Source: Nocardioides conyzicola
Lineage (GTDB): Bacteria; Actinomycetota; Actinomycetes; Propionibacteriales; Nocardioidaceae
Direction: 5' to 3'
Assembly: GCF_039543825.1 (NCBI RefSeq)
Contig: NZ_BAABKM010000002.1
Span: forward strand, 2,264,133 to 2,328,132
Length of the DNA: 64,000 nt
Positions within the stretch are counted from its first letter, which is position 1; every line of letters begins with the position of its first letter. Shown in pieces: positions 1-8,334 of this stretch. A program made the position numbers and the translations under genes. Under the pieces are notes generated by a model, which worked only from the letters and a program-made list of their open reading frames with translations, did no database searches and was not told the origin of the DNA.

Positions 1-57
1 TACGTCGAGGCCGCCCGTCCCGACGGCGCGCACGACCTGGTGACGCTGGTCCGCTGA
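1..57 (+). CDS. 3' end of an unidentified gene (partial)
   Basis: Eighteen codons are open from the window edge to a TGA at 55-57. The visible tail (YVEAARPDGAHDLVTLVR) has codon use like the neighbouring genes and runs head to the sulfotransferase stop, which begins at the next base. A purine gene is often found just before purC in actinobacteria, but the tail is too short to identify, so no function is assigned. Confidence 0.55.
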   Translation, partial: YVEAARPDGAHDLVTLVR

Positions 58-1017
58 CTAGGCCCGGCGGCGCTCCTCGAACGAGCCCTTCGGCTCGGGG
101 GAGAGCCAGTCGGAGAAGTCCTGGCCGCTGAGCTCGGACAGCAGGGCGACGTCCTCGGCGAAGACGGAGACGAGGCGTTCGCGCTGCTCAGGCGTGAGCC
201 GGGGGCGCGGGCCGTCGCCGGTCTGCAGGCGCGCCACCAGCGGCGCGCTGGCGCGGCGCCAGACCTCCGGTGCGGCGAACTGACCCAGGCGGGCGCCGGC
301 GCGGATCACCGGTCCGATGACGGTCGGCCGCCACCCAGGCGGGACATAGCTGCGGGAGTTGTCCCGCGGGATGGTGGCGACCGTGCCCGGGGTGATGCCG
401 AGGAACCGGCAGGCCCGGTCGACCGCGGCGGGAGGGTCGTCGACGATGTCGCGGTAGCGCAGCACCAGGATCCGCTCGGGGTCGACGTGCTGGTGGAGAT
501 GGGCGAGCTGCTCGCCGTACATCCCGAGCTCGCGGTAGCGCCAGAACGGCGCCCACCCGGCCCGCACCCGCGCGTCCTGGCGGCCGAACGCGGTCTCGAA
601 GTCGGCCACCGGCTCGAGCCCGTCGCACCACAGGTGCATCCAGTTGGAGTACGCGCGGTCGACCGGGTCGCGGACCAGGGCGATCAGCTTGACGTCCGGG
701 AGCGACTCACCGATCCGGCGGTGCGCGCCCCGGCTCCACAGGTAGAAGGGCGTGCTCTCGCCGCGGACGGCGTCGGGTGGCGCCGAGGCGAAGAGGTCGG
801 TGTACTCGTCGTACCGCCAGATCCACTCCTGCTGCGAGTGCGCGTCGCCGGGCCCGCGCCAGGCCGGGGGCGGTGCGCCGTCGCAGAGCCAGTACTTCGG
901 CTCCTTCGGCCGGGTCACGAAGACCTCGGGATGCTGCGAGAGCGCGGCGTGCAGCGCGGTGGTGCCGGCCTTGGGTGCGCCCACGATCAGGAAGTCGGGC
1001 TGCGGAGGTCGGATCAC
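58..1017 (-). CDS. Sulfotransferase family protein
   Basis: This 319-aa protein should transfer sulfonate from PAPS to a hydroxyl acceptor in the cytoplasm. The 5'-phosphosulfate loop is seen near residues 11-22 (IVGAPKAGTTAL) and the 3'-phosphate motif as VRDPVDRAYSNW. Length fits the bacterial sulfotransferase family, and the acceptor cannot be read from sequence. A longer frame reaches an ATG at 1047. The GTG at 1017 is preferred because a TACTTT -10 box (1030-1025) ends exactly 7 nt before it, which fits a leaderless transcript, and the protein then begins just before the P-loop. It is divergent from purC with only 58 bp between the starts. Confidence 0.85.
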   Translation of the reverse strand: MIRPPQPDFLIVGAPKAGTTALHAALSQHPEVFVTRPKEPKYWLCDGAPPPAWRGPGDAHSQQEWIWRYDEYTDLFASAPPDAVRGESTPFYLWSRGAHRRIGESLPDVKLIALVRDPVDRAYSNWMHLWCDGLEPVADFETAFGRQDARVRAGWAPFWRYRELGMYGEQLAHLHQHVDPERILVLRYRDIVDDPPAAVDRACRFLGITPGTVATIPRDNSRSYVPPGWRPTVIGPVIRAGARLGQFAAPEVWRRASAPLVARLQTGDGPRPRLTPEQRERLVSVFAEDVALLSELSGQDFSDWLSPEPKGSFEERRRA

Positions 1018-1024
1018 GCATACA

Positions 1025-1030
1025 AAAGTA
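1025..1030 (-). promoter_or_regulatory. Candidate -10 box (TACTTT), sulfotransferase
   Basis: TACTTT reads on the minus strand and is followed by 7 nt and the GTG start at 1017. There is no Shine-Dalgarno, so the mRNA would begin at or next to the start codon. Confidence 0.45.
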
Positions 1031-1063
1031 ACCCAGTACGAAAACACTGAACAGGGCCTCTCC

Positions 1064-1069
1064 TAGAGT
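1064..1069 (+). promoter_or_regulatory. Candidate -10 box (TAGAGT), purC
   Basis: TAGAGT is followed by 6 nt (GAGCGC) and then the purC GTG at 1076. This is the leaderless arrangement found before many genes in the window. No convincing -35 is visible. Confidence 0.5.
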
Positions 1070-1075
1070 GAGCGC

Positions 1076-1960
1076 GTGGCCGACCTCAACATCCCGAGCG
1101 CGCCGGTGATCGACGGTGCCCGGCACCTCCACTCCGGCAAGGTGCGCGACCTGTACGAGCTCCCGGGCGGCGACCTGCTGATGGTCGCCAGCGACCGGAT
1201 CTCGATCTTCGACTTCGTGCTCGACACGACGATCCCGGACAAGGGCGAGATCCTCACCCGGATGTCGCTGTGGTGGTTCGGGCAGCTCGCCGACCTGGTG
1301 CCGAACCACGTGATCAGCACGGACGTCCCGGACGTCGTACGCGGTCGGGCGGTCGTGTGCGAGCGGCTCGCGATGTACCCCGTCGAGTGCGTCGCCCGCG
1401 GCTACCTCACGGGTTCCGGCCTGATCGACTACCGCGCCTCCGGCGAGGTGTGCGGGGTGTCGCTGCCGGCCGGGCTCGAGGACGGCAGCCGGCTGCCCGC
1501 GCCGATCTTCACGCCGGCCACCAAGGCCGACCTGGGCGACCACGACGAGAACGTGTCGTACGACGCGGTCGCGGCCACCATCGGCGCCGACCGCGCCGCC
1601 GAGCTGCGCGACCTGACGCTCGCCGTCTACGCCCGCGCGGAGGGCATCGCCCGCGAGCGCGGGATCATCCTGGCCGACACCAAGCTCGAGTTCGGGGCCC
1701 GCCCCGACGGGACCACCGTGCTCGGCGACGAGGTGCTCACGCCCGACTCCTCCCGCTTCTGGCCGGCGGCCGAGTGGTCGCCCGGCCGCACGCAGGCGTC
1801 GTACGACAAGCAGATCGTGCGCAACTGGGCGCTGTCGCCCGAGTCCGGCTGGGACCGTGCGTCGGGCGAGGCGCCGCCACCGCTGCCGCCGGAGGTCGTG
1901 GAGCGCACCCGCAGCCGGTACGTCGAGGCCTACGAGCTCCTGACCGGGGAGACGTTCTGA
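1076..1960 (+). CDS. purC: Phosphoribosylaminoimidazole-succinocarboxamide synthase
   Basis: PurC (SAICAR synthase) joins CAIR and aspartate using ATP in de novo purine synthesis. The 294-aa protein has the family N-terminus (HSGKVRDLYE), the conserved VASDRISIFD segment and a C-terminal DSSRFW/YDKQIVRNW region. Length is normal for the longer actinobacterial form. The GTG at 1076 is chosen because of the TAGAGT box 6 nt upstream. Its stop overlaps the proposed CTG start of the SRPBCC gene, so the two are probably translationally coupled. The other purine genes lie at 7415-8334, 12699-14960 and 27618-30255. Confidence 0.96.
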   Translation: MADLNIPSAPVIDGARHLHSGKVRDLYELPGGDLLMVASDRISIFDFVLDTTIPDKGEILTRMSLWWFGQLADLVPNHVISTDVPDVVRGRAVVCERLAMYPVECVARGYLTGSGLIDYRASGEVCGVSLPAGLEDGSRLPAPIFTPATKADLGDHDENVSYDAVAATIGADRAAELRDLTLAVYARAEGIARERGIILADTKLEFGARPDGTTVLGDEVLTPDSSRFWPAAEWSPGRTQASYDKQIVRNWALSPESGWDRASGEAPPPLPPEVVERTRSRYVEAYELLTGETF

Positions 1961-2361
1961 AGGTCTCCTTCCCGGTGCCGCCCGCCGTGGCCTTCGACTA
2001 CCTCGCGGACCCGCACCACCGCCCGGAGTGGCAGTCCAGCCTGGACCGCGTCGAGGACGTCGACGGCGAGCCGCGGGTCGGCCAGACCTGGGTCGACGTG
2101 ACCAGGCCCCGCCTGCGCCCGGCGATGGAGACGACCGAGCTGGACCGGCCCCACCGCTGGACCGAGACCGGGACCTGGCGCGGCATCTCCGCCACGCTGA
2201 CGCTGGTCTTCACCGAGACCGCCGCCGGCTGCGACGTGGAGCCGACGATGGTGCTCCGGGGCCGTGGGGTGCTGGCACCGGTGGCGCGCGTGCTGGGCCT
2301 GGCCGCGCCGTACGCCGTCCGGAGTGACCTCCGCCACGCGGCCGGTAGGTTGGCGCCATGA
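1957..2361 (+). CDS. SRPBCC-family (START-like) protein, probable CTG start
   Basis: This 134-aa protein matches the SRPBCC/polyketide cyclase-like fold, a hydrophobic ligand-binding cup. The N-terminus (VSFPVPPAVAFDYLADPHHRPEWQ) and a C-terminal amphipathic helix are typical. No ATG or GTG exists where the family starts. A CTG at 1957 gives a full-length fold and lies 5 nt after GGGGAG (1946-1951), and its CTGA overlaps the purC stop. The alternative GTG at 1975 would remove the first beta-strand. The 3' end overlaps the next ATG as ATGA. The ligand is unknown; location before an acyl-CoA ligase suggests a lipid-like molecule, which is inference. Confidence 0.75.
   Translation: MKVSFPVPPAVAFDYLADPHHRPEWQSSLDRVEDVDGEPRVGQTWVDVTRPRLRPAMETTELDRPHRWTETGTWRGISATLTLVFTETAAGCDVEPTMVLRGRGVLAPVARVLGLAAPYAVRSDLRHAAGRLAP
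2346..2351 (+). promoter_or_regulatory. Candidate internal -10 box (TAGGTT)
   Basis: TAGGTT inside the SRPBCC 3' end is followed by 6 nt and the acyl-CoA ligase ATG. The surrounding GCCGGTAG-N-TTGGCGCC is almost identical to the purL start region, so the ligase may be transcribed separately as a leaderless mRNA. Confidence 0.4.
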
Positions 2362-3920
2362 CGACGTACAACCTGGCGACGCTCCTCGAGGACAGCGCGA
2401 CGACCTACCCGGACCGCACCGCGGTCGTCCTCGGCGAGTCCCGGCTGACCTACGCGCAGCTGAACTCCTTCTCCAACATGGTCGCCAACCTGCTGGTCTC
2501 GCGGGGGATCGGGCCCGGCGACAAGGTGGCCCTCAGCTGCCCCAACCTGCCGTACTTCACCGTCGTCTACTTCGGCATCCTCAAGGCCGGCGGCACGGTC
2601 GTCCCGCTCAACGTGCTGCTCAAGGGCCGCGAGGTCGCCTACCACCTGGGCGACTCCGACGCGAAGGCCTACTTCTGCTTCGAGGGCACGCCCGAGCTGG
2701 CGATGGGGGAGGCCGGTCACGCCGGCTTCCAGCAGGCCGACGGCTGTGAGCACTTCTTCGTCATCACCGCCGCGCTCGACGGCGCCTCGCCGATCGAGGG
2801 CGTCGAGACGATGGCGCAGGCGATGGGCACCCAGTCCGCGGAGTTCGAGACGGTCGCCACCGACGAGGACGACACCGCCGTCATCCTCTACACGTCGGGC
2901 ACCACGGGTCAGCCCAAGGGTGCCGAGCTGCGGCACCGCAACATGCGCGACAACGCGCTGTCGGGCGAGGCCCTGTTCGGCGCGAACACCGAGCGCCCGG
3001 ACACCTACCTGTGCGTGCTGCCGCTCTTCCACTCCTTCGGCCAGACCGTGATCCAGAACGGCGCCTTCGCGTACGGCGGCACCGTCGTGATGCTGCCGCG
3101 CTTCGAGGCGCACGCCGCCCTCGCGCTGATGGCAAAGGAGCAGGTCACCTTCTTCGCGGGCGTGCCGACGATGTACTGGGGCCTGCTCGGCGCCCTCGAC
3201 GAGTCTGTCGACGTGAAGGCGCTCGCCGCCAACCTCCGGGTGGCCGCCGCCGGCGGCTCCGCGCTGCCGGTCGAGGTGCACAAGGACTTCGAGAAGAAGT
3301 TCGGCGTCACCATCCTCGAGGGCTATGGGCTCTCCGAGACGTCGCCCGTGGCGAGCTTCTCGCCGTACGGCGAGCCCGTGCGGGTCGGCTCGATCGGCGT
3401 GCCGATCCCCGGCGTCGAGATGGAGCTGCTCCAGCCGGACAGCTGGGAGACGGTGCCCGACGGCCCGGACGAGATCGGCGAGATCGCCATCAAGGGCCAC
3501 AACATCATGAAGGGCTACTACAACCGCCCCGAGGCCACCGCGGAGGTCATCCACGACGGCTGGTTCCGCTCCGGCGACCTCGGCCGCCGCGACGAGGACG
3601 GCTGGTACTACATCGTCGACCGGTCCAAGGACATGATCATCCGCGGCGGCTTCAACGTGTACCCGCGCGAGATCGAGGAATTCCTGATGACCCACCCGGC
3701 CGTCTCCCTGGCCGCGGTCATCGGCGTTCCGCACGAGAGCCACGGCGAGGAGATTAAGGCGGTCCTGATCCTCAACGCCGGCGCCGAGGTGACCGAGGAC
3801 GAGATCGTCGCCTGGGCCAAGGAGGAGATGGCGGGCTACAAGTACCCGCGCATCGTCGAGTTCGTCGACGCCCTCCCGATGACCTCCACCGGCAAGATCC
3901 TCAAGCGCGAGCTCAGCTGA
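2358..3920 (+). CDS. Long-chain fatty-acid--CoA ligase (AMP-forming, ANL superfamily)
   Basis: This 520-aa cytoplasmic enzyme should activate a carboxylic acid to acyl-AMP and then acyl-CoA. Visible motifs are the phosphate-binding loop ILYTSGTTGQPKG, the adenine motif EGYGLSETSP, the hinge/ATP motif WFRSGDLGRRDEDG followed by VDRSKDMIIRGGFNVYPREIE, and the catalytic Lys in STGKILKRE near the C-terminus. It is a full-length member close to actinobacterial FadD proteins, but chain-length preference cannot be read. The ATG overlaps the stop of the SRPBCC gene (ATGA). Confidence 0.9.
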   Translation: MTTYNLATLLEDSATTYPDRTAVVLGESRLTYAQLNSFSNMVANLLVSRGIGPGDKVALSCPNLPYFTVVYFGILKAGGTVVPLNVLLKGREVAYHLGDSDAKAYFCFEGTPELAMGEAGHAGFQQADGCEHFFVITAALDGASPIEGVETMAQAMGTQSAEFETVATDEDDTAVILYTSGTTGQPKGAELRHRNMRDNALSGEALFGANTERPDTYLCVLPLFHSFGQTVIQNGAFAYGGTVVMLPRFEAHAALALMAKEQVTFFAGVPTMYWGLLGALDESVDVKALAANLRVAAAGGSALPVEVHKDFEKKFGVTILEGYGLSETSPVASFSPYGEPVRVGSIGVPIPGVEMELLQPDSWETVPDGPDEIGEIAIKGHNIMKGYYNRPEATAEVIHDGWFRSGDLGRRDEDGWYYIVDRSKDMIIRGGFNVYPREIEEFLMTHPAVSLAAVIGVPHESHGEEIKAVLILNAGAEVTEDEIVAWAKEEMAGYKYPRIVEFVDALPMTSTGKILKRELS

Positions 3921-3960
3921 CGGGCGTTTCGCACCCGCCGGTCGGGGGCAGGGGACCTGC

Positions 3961-4311
3961 ATGCGCGTCATCCCCCAGGACCTCTCGACCCTCGCGGGCG
4001 CGTGCCTGGCGTCGTCGCAGGAGCTGACGGACGCCTGGAACGGCGCGATCGGCGGCCTCGACCTCCCCGGTGGTGCCGCCGGTGACACCGCCGGTGGGCC
4101 GGCGTTCGTCACCGCCCACGTGGCGGTCGCGGAGGCCGCGGGCACGGCGATCGCGCACCTGTCGTCGGTGCTCGAGCAGGACATGGACGACCTCTACGCG
4201 ATCGCCTTCGACATGACGACGACCGACGAGGACGCGGCCGAGTCGTTGCAGACCCTCACGCCCGGCCTGCCCTCGCCCAGCCCCGGCCCCGCGCCCACGC
4301 CCAACCCCTGA
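3961..4311 (+). CDS. EspC/WXG100-like small protein, probable type VII secretion partner
   Basis: The 116-aa protein has a helical, Ala-rich body without a signal peptide, a WNG turn near residue 27, and a Pro-rich tail (PSPSPGPAPTPNP). This is the general plan of EspC-like ESX-secreted helix-turn-helix proteins. It lies 19 bp before a larger protein with a WXG100-like N-terminus, and such pairs usually form the co-secreted dimer of the ESX pathway. No ESX machinery (EccC etc.) is in the window. The assignment rests on organisation and architecture, because overall similarity is weak. It starts at ATG 3961 after AGGGGAC. Confidence 0.6.
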   Translation: MRVIPQDLSTLAGACLASSQELTDAWNGAIGGLDLPGGAAGDTAGGPAFVTAHVAVAEAAGTAIAHLSSVLEQDMDDLYAIAFDMTTTDEDAAESLQTLTPGLPSPSPGPAPTPNP

Positions 4312-4330
4312 GTCGAGCGAGGAGCACCGC

Positions 4331-6097
4331 ATGCCCGAAGGGATCTTCGACCTCCACGACGAGGCCGCCCGGCTCGACACCGCCTCGACCGCCTGGGCCG
4401 ACCTCGCCTCCGGCATCACCACGGCGAGCGACGGGGTCGACGAGGCCGCCCGGACGGCGCGTGACGCCGGGTGGGAGGGCAAGACCGCCGAGTCGTACGA
4501 CGCTCACCGCAAGAGCCTCGTCGCCGACCTCGACACCGCCTCCGGTCTCGCCGAGTCGCTGGCCTCCACCCTGTCGGCCGCCGCCGGATCGGTGCGCATC
4601 TGCCAGGGCCGCCTCGACCAGGAGTGGGCCAAGGTCGCGTCGCTGACCCGGATGCCGCTGCCGGGCGGTGGCTTCTACTTCCAGACCGAGGACGAGGCCG
4701 AGCGCAAGCGCGCCGACGAGGCGGTCGCCAACGCCCAGGCCCACCGCGCCGAGCTCGACGCCACCCTGGCCACGGACACGGCCGCACTCAACCAGGCGGC
4801 CACGGCCTGGGCGCAGCTCACCTCGACCTGGGCTCCGGTCGCGGACGGCAGCCGCGACGGCTTCGACGGGGTGCCGAGCGACGGCAACGAGGTCGGCGTG
4901 ATCACCGACGGCGACCGCACGATCTTCAGCACCGGCAGCGGCAACGACGACATCCGGGTCGAGATCGACCCGAAGACCGGGGAGCGCGTGGTCACGGTCA
5001 ACGGTCAGAGCTACCGGGTGCCGGACGGCCAGGACCTGGTGATCCGGGCCGGCGGGGGGACCGACACCATCGACGTCCCCGCGGGCACCGACGTGGACGT
5101 CACCCTGATCGGCGGCGAGGGCAACGACACGATCACCACCCGCGGCGGCGACGACACCATCCTGGGCATGGACGGCGAGGACAAGATCGACGCCGGTGAC
5201 GGCGGCGACCGGGTCTCGGGCGGGGCCGACGCCGACTACCTCGACGGGCAGGGCGGCGACGACACCGTCGTCGGCGGGTCCGGTCGCGACACCCTCTACG
5301 GCATGGGGGGCGACGACGTGCTGTCCGGCGGCGAGGGGCAGGACTACCTCGAGGGCGCCGACGGCGACGACCGTCTCGACGGCGGCGAGGGCAACGACAT
5401 CCTCTCCGGCGGCAAGGACGACGACACGATCCACGGCGGCGGAGGCGACGACGTCACCTACGCCGGCCGCGGCCACGACACGACGTACGCCGGAAGCGGC
5501 AACGACACGTCGTACGTCGAGGGCACCGACGCCTCCTACGACACCGAGAAGCGGGTCACGGTCGAGATCCCGGACACCGGCTCCTTCATCAAGGTCGAGG
5601 GCAGCCCGGAGTTCGTGGCGCGGGTGCAGGCGGACCTGGAGATGCTGCGCGGGTCGCCGACCGGTCAGCAGATGCTCGAGAACCTGCAGGACAACCACGA
5701 CAACTCGGGCTTCCTCGGCTTCAACAAGGAGTCCCTCACGATCCGCGAGTACCCCACCCCGGACAACAGCACGGCCACCCCGTCGGGCAACGACAACACC
5801 ATCGAGTACTCGACGCACTTCAACACGCTCTACGACGGTCCGCCGTCCGCCGTGCTCTACCACGAGATGGCGCACGTCTACGACTACATGAACGACACCC
5901 TCGCGGACGGCACCTACCAGGGCGAGGACCTCCAAGACGTCGGTGACAACAACCGCGAGCGGGTGGCGGCCGGCCTGCCGATCGACGACGACAACGATCC
6001 CGACACTCCCGAACGGATCGATCCGCGGCACCCGTACGTCTACACGGAGAACGGACTTCGCGAGGAGATGGGTGCCCCACACCGTGACCACTACTGA
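4331..6097 (+). CDS. WXG100-like/RTX-repeat protein with C-terminal M91-type zinc protease domain
   Basis: This 588-aa protein is probably exported. Residues 1-170 are coiled-coil helices with a WEG turn at 48-50, like LXG/WXG100 substrates of type VII secretion. Residues about 200-400 carry about ten glycine/aspartate RTX nonapeptides (GGxGxDxL type), which bind calcium in the extracellular space. The C-terminus has HEMAHVYD (H511, E512, H515) and a late ENGLREEMG whose Glu is likely the third zinc ligand. This is the pattern of the M91 (NleD-like) effector protease family. AGGAG at 4320-4324 precedes the ATG. It looks like a polymorphic-toxin-style effector; target and cognate immunity are unknown. 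Confidence 0.8.
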   Translation: MPEGIFDLHDEAARLDTASTAWADLASGITTASDGVDEAARTARDAGWEGKTAESYDAHRKSLVADLDTASGLAESLASTLSAAAGSVRICQGRLDQEWAKVASLTRMPLPGGGFYFQTEDEAERKRADEAVANAQAHRAELDATLATDTAALNQAATAWAQLTSTWAPVADGSRDGFDGVPSDGNEVGVITDGDRTIFSTGSGNDDIRVEIDPKTGERVVTVNGQSYRVPDGQDLVIRAGGGTDTIDVPAGTDVDVTLIGGEGNDTITTRGGDDTILGMDGEDKIDAGDGGDRVSGGADADYLDGQGGDDTVVGGSGRDTLYGMGGDDVLSGGEGQDYLEGADGDDRLDGGEGNDILSGGKDDDTIHGGGGDDVTYAGRGHDTTYAGSGNDTSYVEGTDASYDTEKRVTVEIPDTGSFIKVEGSPEFVARVQADLEMLRGSPTGQQMLENLQDNHDNSGFLGFNKESLTIREYPTPDNSTATPSGNDNTIEYSTHFNTLYDGPPSAVLYHEMAHVYDYMNDTLADGTYQGEDLQDVGDNNRERVAAGLPIDDDNDPDTPERIDPRHPYVYTENGLREEMGAPHRDHY

Positions 6098-6818
6098 TCG
6101 GCCGCTGCGGCGGCTCGTCCTGGCCGCCGCCGTGCTCGGGGTGCTGGTCCTGTCGGCGTGCGGCAGCGAGAGCAGCGGCGGTGGAGACGGCGGCGACGGC
6201 GAGACCGGCGCCGGCGGCGACGACGTGAGCTCGAGCGTCCGCGACGGCGGCGAGCCCGCGGACCCGACCGGCCCGGCCGCGCGCCCGGACGCCGACTTCT
6301 CGGCCGAGGTGACCGTCTCCGACGACGCGGTCCGGGTGACCTACCGGCTGGTCAACCGCTCCGGCGGGGAGCTGTTGGTGCCCGACCAGCTCGCCGACGA
6401 GAACGCCGAGTACGACGGCGACACCTCGCGTGCCTATGTCACCGGTGCCGACGGGGGTGTGGTGGTGTCGCAGCGGGTCTTCCCGCAGCCCGACACCGAC
6501 CGCAAGGACTGGGCGCAGGCCCCCAAGGTCCAGGCCACCCGCCTGGCGGCGGGCGAGACCCTGCAGGGCTCGGTCGAGGTCGCGCGCCCGCTGGTGCGGG
6601 TGCAGCCCTTCGGCGACGAGCTCGGCTACGGCACCATCGCGCTGCCGGATCCCGCCGCCGACGCCCGGTTCTGCCTCGGGGTCCTCGCGCCGCCGTACCC
6701 GCCCTCGGTCGACGCCCTGGGCCAGCAGGCCGACCCTCTCATCGACCACAGCAACCAGGTCGCCGCCGGGCAGTACCTCTTCTGCTCGGACCCGGTCCCT
6801 CTCGACGAGGCGGGCTGA
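6072..6818 (+). CDS. Secreted lipoprotein of unknown function
   Basis: The 248-aa product has a lipoprotein signal peptide: RPLRRLVLAAAVLGVLVLSAC, with lipobox LSAC. An Asp/Gly-rich linker and a beta-rich domain follow, with no family I recognise. The GTG at 6072 lies just after GAGGAG (6062-6067) and overlaps the protease gene by 26 bp; GTG 6084 is an alternative. Tight coupling to a predicted exported protease suggests a surface partner or immunity-like role, but this is inference only. Confidence 0.7.
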   Translation: MPHTVTTTDRPLRRLVLAAAVLGVLVLSACGSESSGGGDGGDGETGAGGDDVSSSVRDGGEPADPTGPAARPDADFSAEVTVSDDAVRVTYRLVNRSGGELLVPDQLADENAEYDGDTSRAYVTGADGGVVVSQRVFPQPDTDRKDWAQAPKVQATRLAAGETLQGSVEVARPLVRVQPFGDELGYGTIALPDPAADARFCLGVLAPPYPPSVDALGQQADPLIDHSNQVAAGQYLFCSDPVPLDEAG

Positions 6819-6822
6819 GCGC

Positions 6823-7329
6823 CTACTCGAACGGGTTGGGCAGTGCGCCGGGCAGTTTCGCGAGCAGCTCGCGGGCCTGACCGGCGACCTTGTGCTCGAC
6901 CAGCACCTCGTAGCGGGTGGCGACCACCTGGGTGATCGAGGAGAAGTCGCGCTGCCCGCGGGTGAGGGCGAAGCCGAGGAGTGCCCAGACGACGCCGAAC
7001 CCGGCACCGATCACCATGCAGGAGATGATCAGCCCGAGCAGGCTGTTGTCCTCGGTGAAGAACGAGAAGATCAGGCCGATGAAGAGCCCGAGCCACAGGC
7101 CGGACAGCAGGCCGCCCAGCGCGACGCGGCCGTAGGTCAGCCGCCCGGTGATCCGCTCGACCCGCTTGAGGTCGGTGCCGACGATCATCAGGTTGCTGAC
7201 CGGGAACTCGTTGTCGGACAGGAAGTCGACGGTCTTCTGGGCGGCGGCGTAGTCGTCGTACACCGCCAGGGACTGGGGGAACTCGAGCCGGAGGGCGTTG
7301 GCTCCGGGAAGGCCTGCGGGCATGCTCAT
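6823..7329 (-). CDS. General stress protein 17M-like membrane protein
   Basis: This 168-aa protein has an N-terminal YflT/GSP17M-type domain (SLAVYDDYAAAQKTVDFLSDN through VGTDLKRVERITGRL) followed by two membrane segments around residues 70-125 separated by a short loop. The family is common in actinobacteria and associated with stress regulons, but its biochemical role is not known. The ATG at 7329 is preceded by CACACT plus 6 nt, again without a Shine-Dalgarno. It is divergent from purS. Confidence 0.8.
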   Translation of the reverse strand: MSMPAGLPGANALRLEFPQSLAVYDDYAAAQKTVDFLSDNEFPVSNLMIVGTDLKRVERITGRLTYGRVALGGLLSGLWLGLFIGLIFSFFTEDNSLLGLIISCMVIGAGFGVVWALLGFALTRGQRDFSSITQVVATRYEVLVEHKVAGQARELLAKLPGALPNPFE

Positions 7330-7335
7330 GTCCCT

Positions 7336-7341
7336 AGTGTG
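7336..7341 (-). promoter_or_regulatory. Candidate -10 box (CACACT), stress membrane gene
   Basis: CACACT on the minus strand lies 6 nt before the ATG at 7329 and fits the leaderless pattern. The same hexamer and spacing precede the flavoprotein gene at 17804. Confidence 0.35.
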
Positions 7342-7372
7342 CCCGGCGGTCGGTGCGGTCGCGAGCGGCCAC

Positions 7373-7378
7373 TAGACT
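7373..7378 (+). promoter_or_regulatory. Candidate -10 box (TAGACT), purS-purQ
   Basis: TAGACT followed by GGCG lies 36 nt before the purS GTG. In this case there is a short leader containing the AAGGAG ribosome-binding site (7403-7408). Confidence 0.45.
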
Positions 7379-7414
7379 GGCGGCGCACCCGCAGCCCTCG
7401 TGAAGGAGCCCCCC

Positions 7415-7669
7415 GTGGCCCGTGTCGTCGTCGACGTCATGCCCAAGCCCGAGATCCTCGACCCCCAGGGCAAGGCCGTGCTCGGCGCGCTGCCGCGCCT
7501 GGGCTTCCAGGGGGTCACCGACGTCCGCCAGGGGAAGCGGTTCGAGCTCGAGATCGCCGGTGAGGTCACCGACGCCGTGCTCGCCGAGGTCGAGAAGATG
7601 GCCGAGACCCTGCTCTCCAACCCGGTAATCGAGAACTACACCGTCCGGGTCGACGAGGCCGTGCGGTGA
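7415..7669 (+). CDS. purS: Phosphoribosylformylglycinamidine synthase subunit PurS
   Basis: PurS (84 aa) bridges PurL and PurQ in the FGAM synthase complex of purine synthesis. The sequence [20 protein letters not shown] is typical, as is the C-terminal [10 protein letters not shown]. The GTG at 7415 is chosen over GTG 7400 because AAGGAG (7403-7408) sits 6 nt before it and would otherwise be inside the gene. The stop overlaps the purQ GTG (GTGA), which supports coupled translation of the two subunits. Confidence 0.95.
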   Translation: MARVVVDVMPKPEILDPQGKAVLGALPRLGFQGVTDVRQGKRFELEIAGEVTDAVLAEVEKMAETLLSNPVIENYTVRVDEAVR

Positions 7670-8334
7670 AGGTCGGGGTCGTCACCTTCCCCGGCTCGCT
7701 CGACGAGGTCGACGCGCAGCGCGCCGTCACCATCGGTGGCCACACGGCTGTCCCGCTCTGGCACGGCGACCACGACCTCCAGGGCGTGGATGCCGTCATC
7801 CTCCCGGGTGGCTTCTCGTACGGCGACTACCTGCGCTGCGGCGCCATCTCGCGGTTCTCGCCGGTGATGGCGGAGGTCATCGAGGCCGCGGGCAAGGGGA
7901 TGCCGGTCCTCGGCATCTGCAACGGCTTCCAGATCCTCTGCGAGTCCCACCTGCTGCCGGGCGCGCTGATCCGCAACGACCACCGCAAGTTCGTCTGCCG
8001 TGACCAGCGCCTGCGCATCGAGAACACCAGCACGCCCTGGACCTCGTCGTACGCCGAGGGCGCCGCGATCACCATCGTCCTCAAGAACGGCGAGGGCGGG
8101 TTCGTCGCCGACACCGAGACCCTCGACCGGCTCGAGGGCGAGGGTCGGGTCGTGGCGCGCTACCTCGACGTGAACCCCAACGGATCGCTGCGCGACATCG
8201 CCGGGATCAGCAACGAGCGGGGCAACGTGGTCGGCCTGATGCCGCACCCCGAGCACGCCGTCGAGGACCTCACCGGCGCCGGCACCGACGGCCTGGGCTT
8301 CTTCACCGGACTCGTCGAGCACGCCTTCGCATGA
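7666..8334 (+). CDS. purQ: Phosphoribosylformylglycinamidine synthase subunit PurQ (glutaminase)
   Basis: PurQ (222 aa) is the class I glutamine amidotransferase that supplies ammonia to PurL. The nucleophile Cys85 lies in VLGICNGFQ, and His194/Glu196 in MPHPEHA complete the triad. The start overlaps purS and the stop overlaps the next ATG (ATGA). purL itself is about 4.4 kb downstream, separated by unrelated genes. Confidence 0.96.
   Translation: MKVGVVTFPGSLDEVDAQRAVTIGGHTAVPLWHGDHDLQGVDAVILPGGFSYGDYLRCGAISRFSPVMAEVIEAAGKGMPVLGICNGFQILCESHLLPGALIRNDHRKFVCRDQRLRIENTSTPWTSSYAEGAAITIVLKNGEGGFVADTETLDRLEGEGRVVARYLDVNPNGSLRDIAGISNERGNVVGLMPHPEHAVEDLTGAGTDGLGFFTGLVEHAFA

Noticed and set aside
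2341..2360. Conserved GCCGGTAG-N-TTGGCGCC shared with purL as a possible repressor site
   Set aside because: It is better explained as an extended -10 with flanking GC bases; two copies are not enough to claim an operator.
3921..3960. GGGCG/CGCCC-like dyad after the acyl-CoA ligase as terminator
   Set aside because: The stem is only 4-5 bp with an imperfect match and no T-run.
5100..5520. Tandem DNA repeat in the RTX region
   Set aside because: The repeats are at protein level (glycine/aspartate nonapeptides) and the DNA units vary; this is not a mobile or CRISPR-like repeat.
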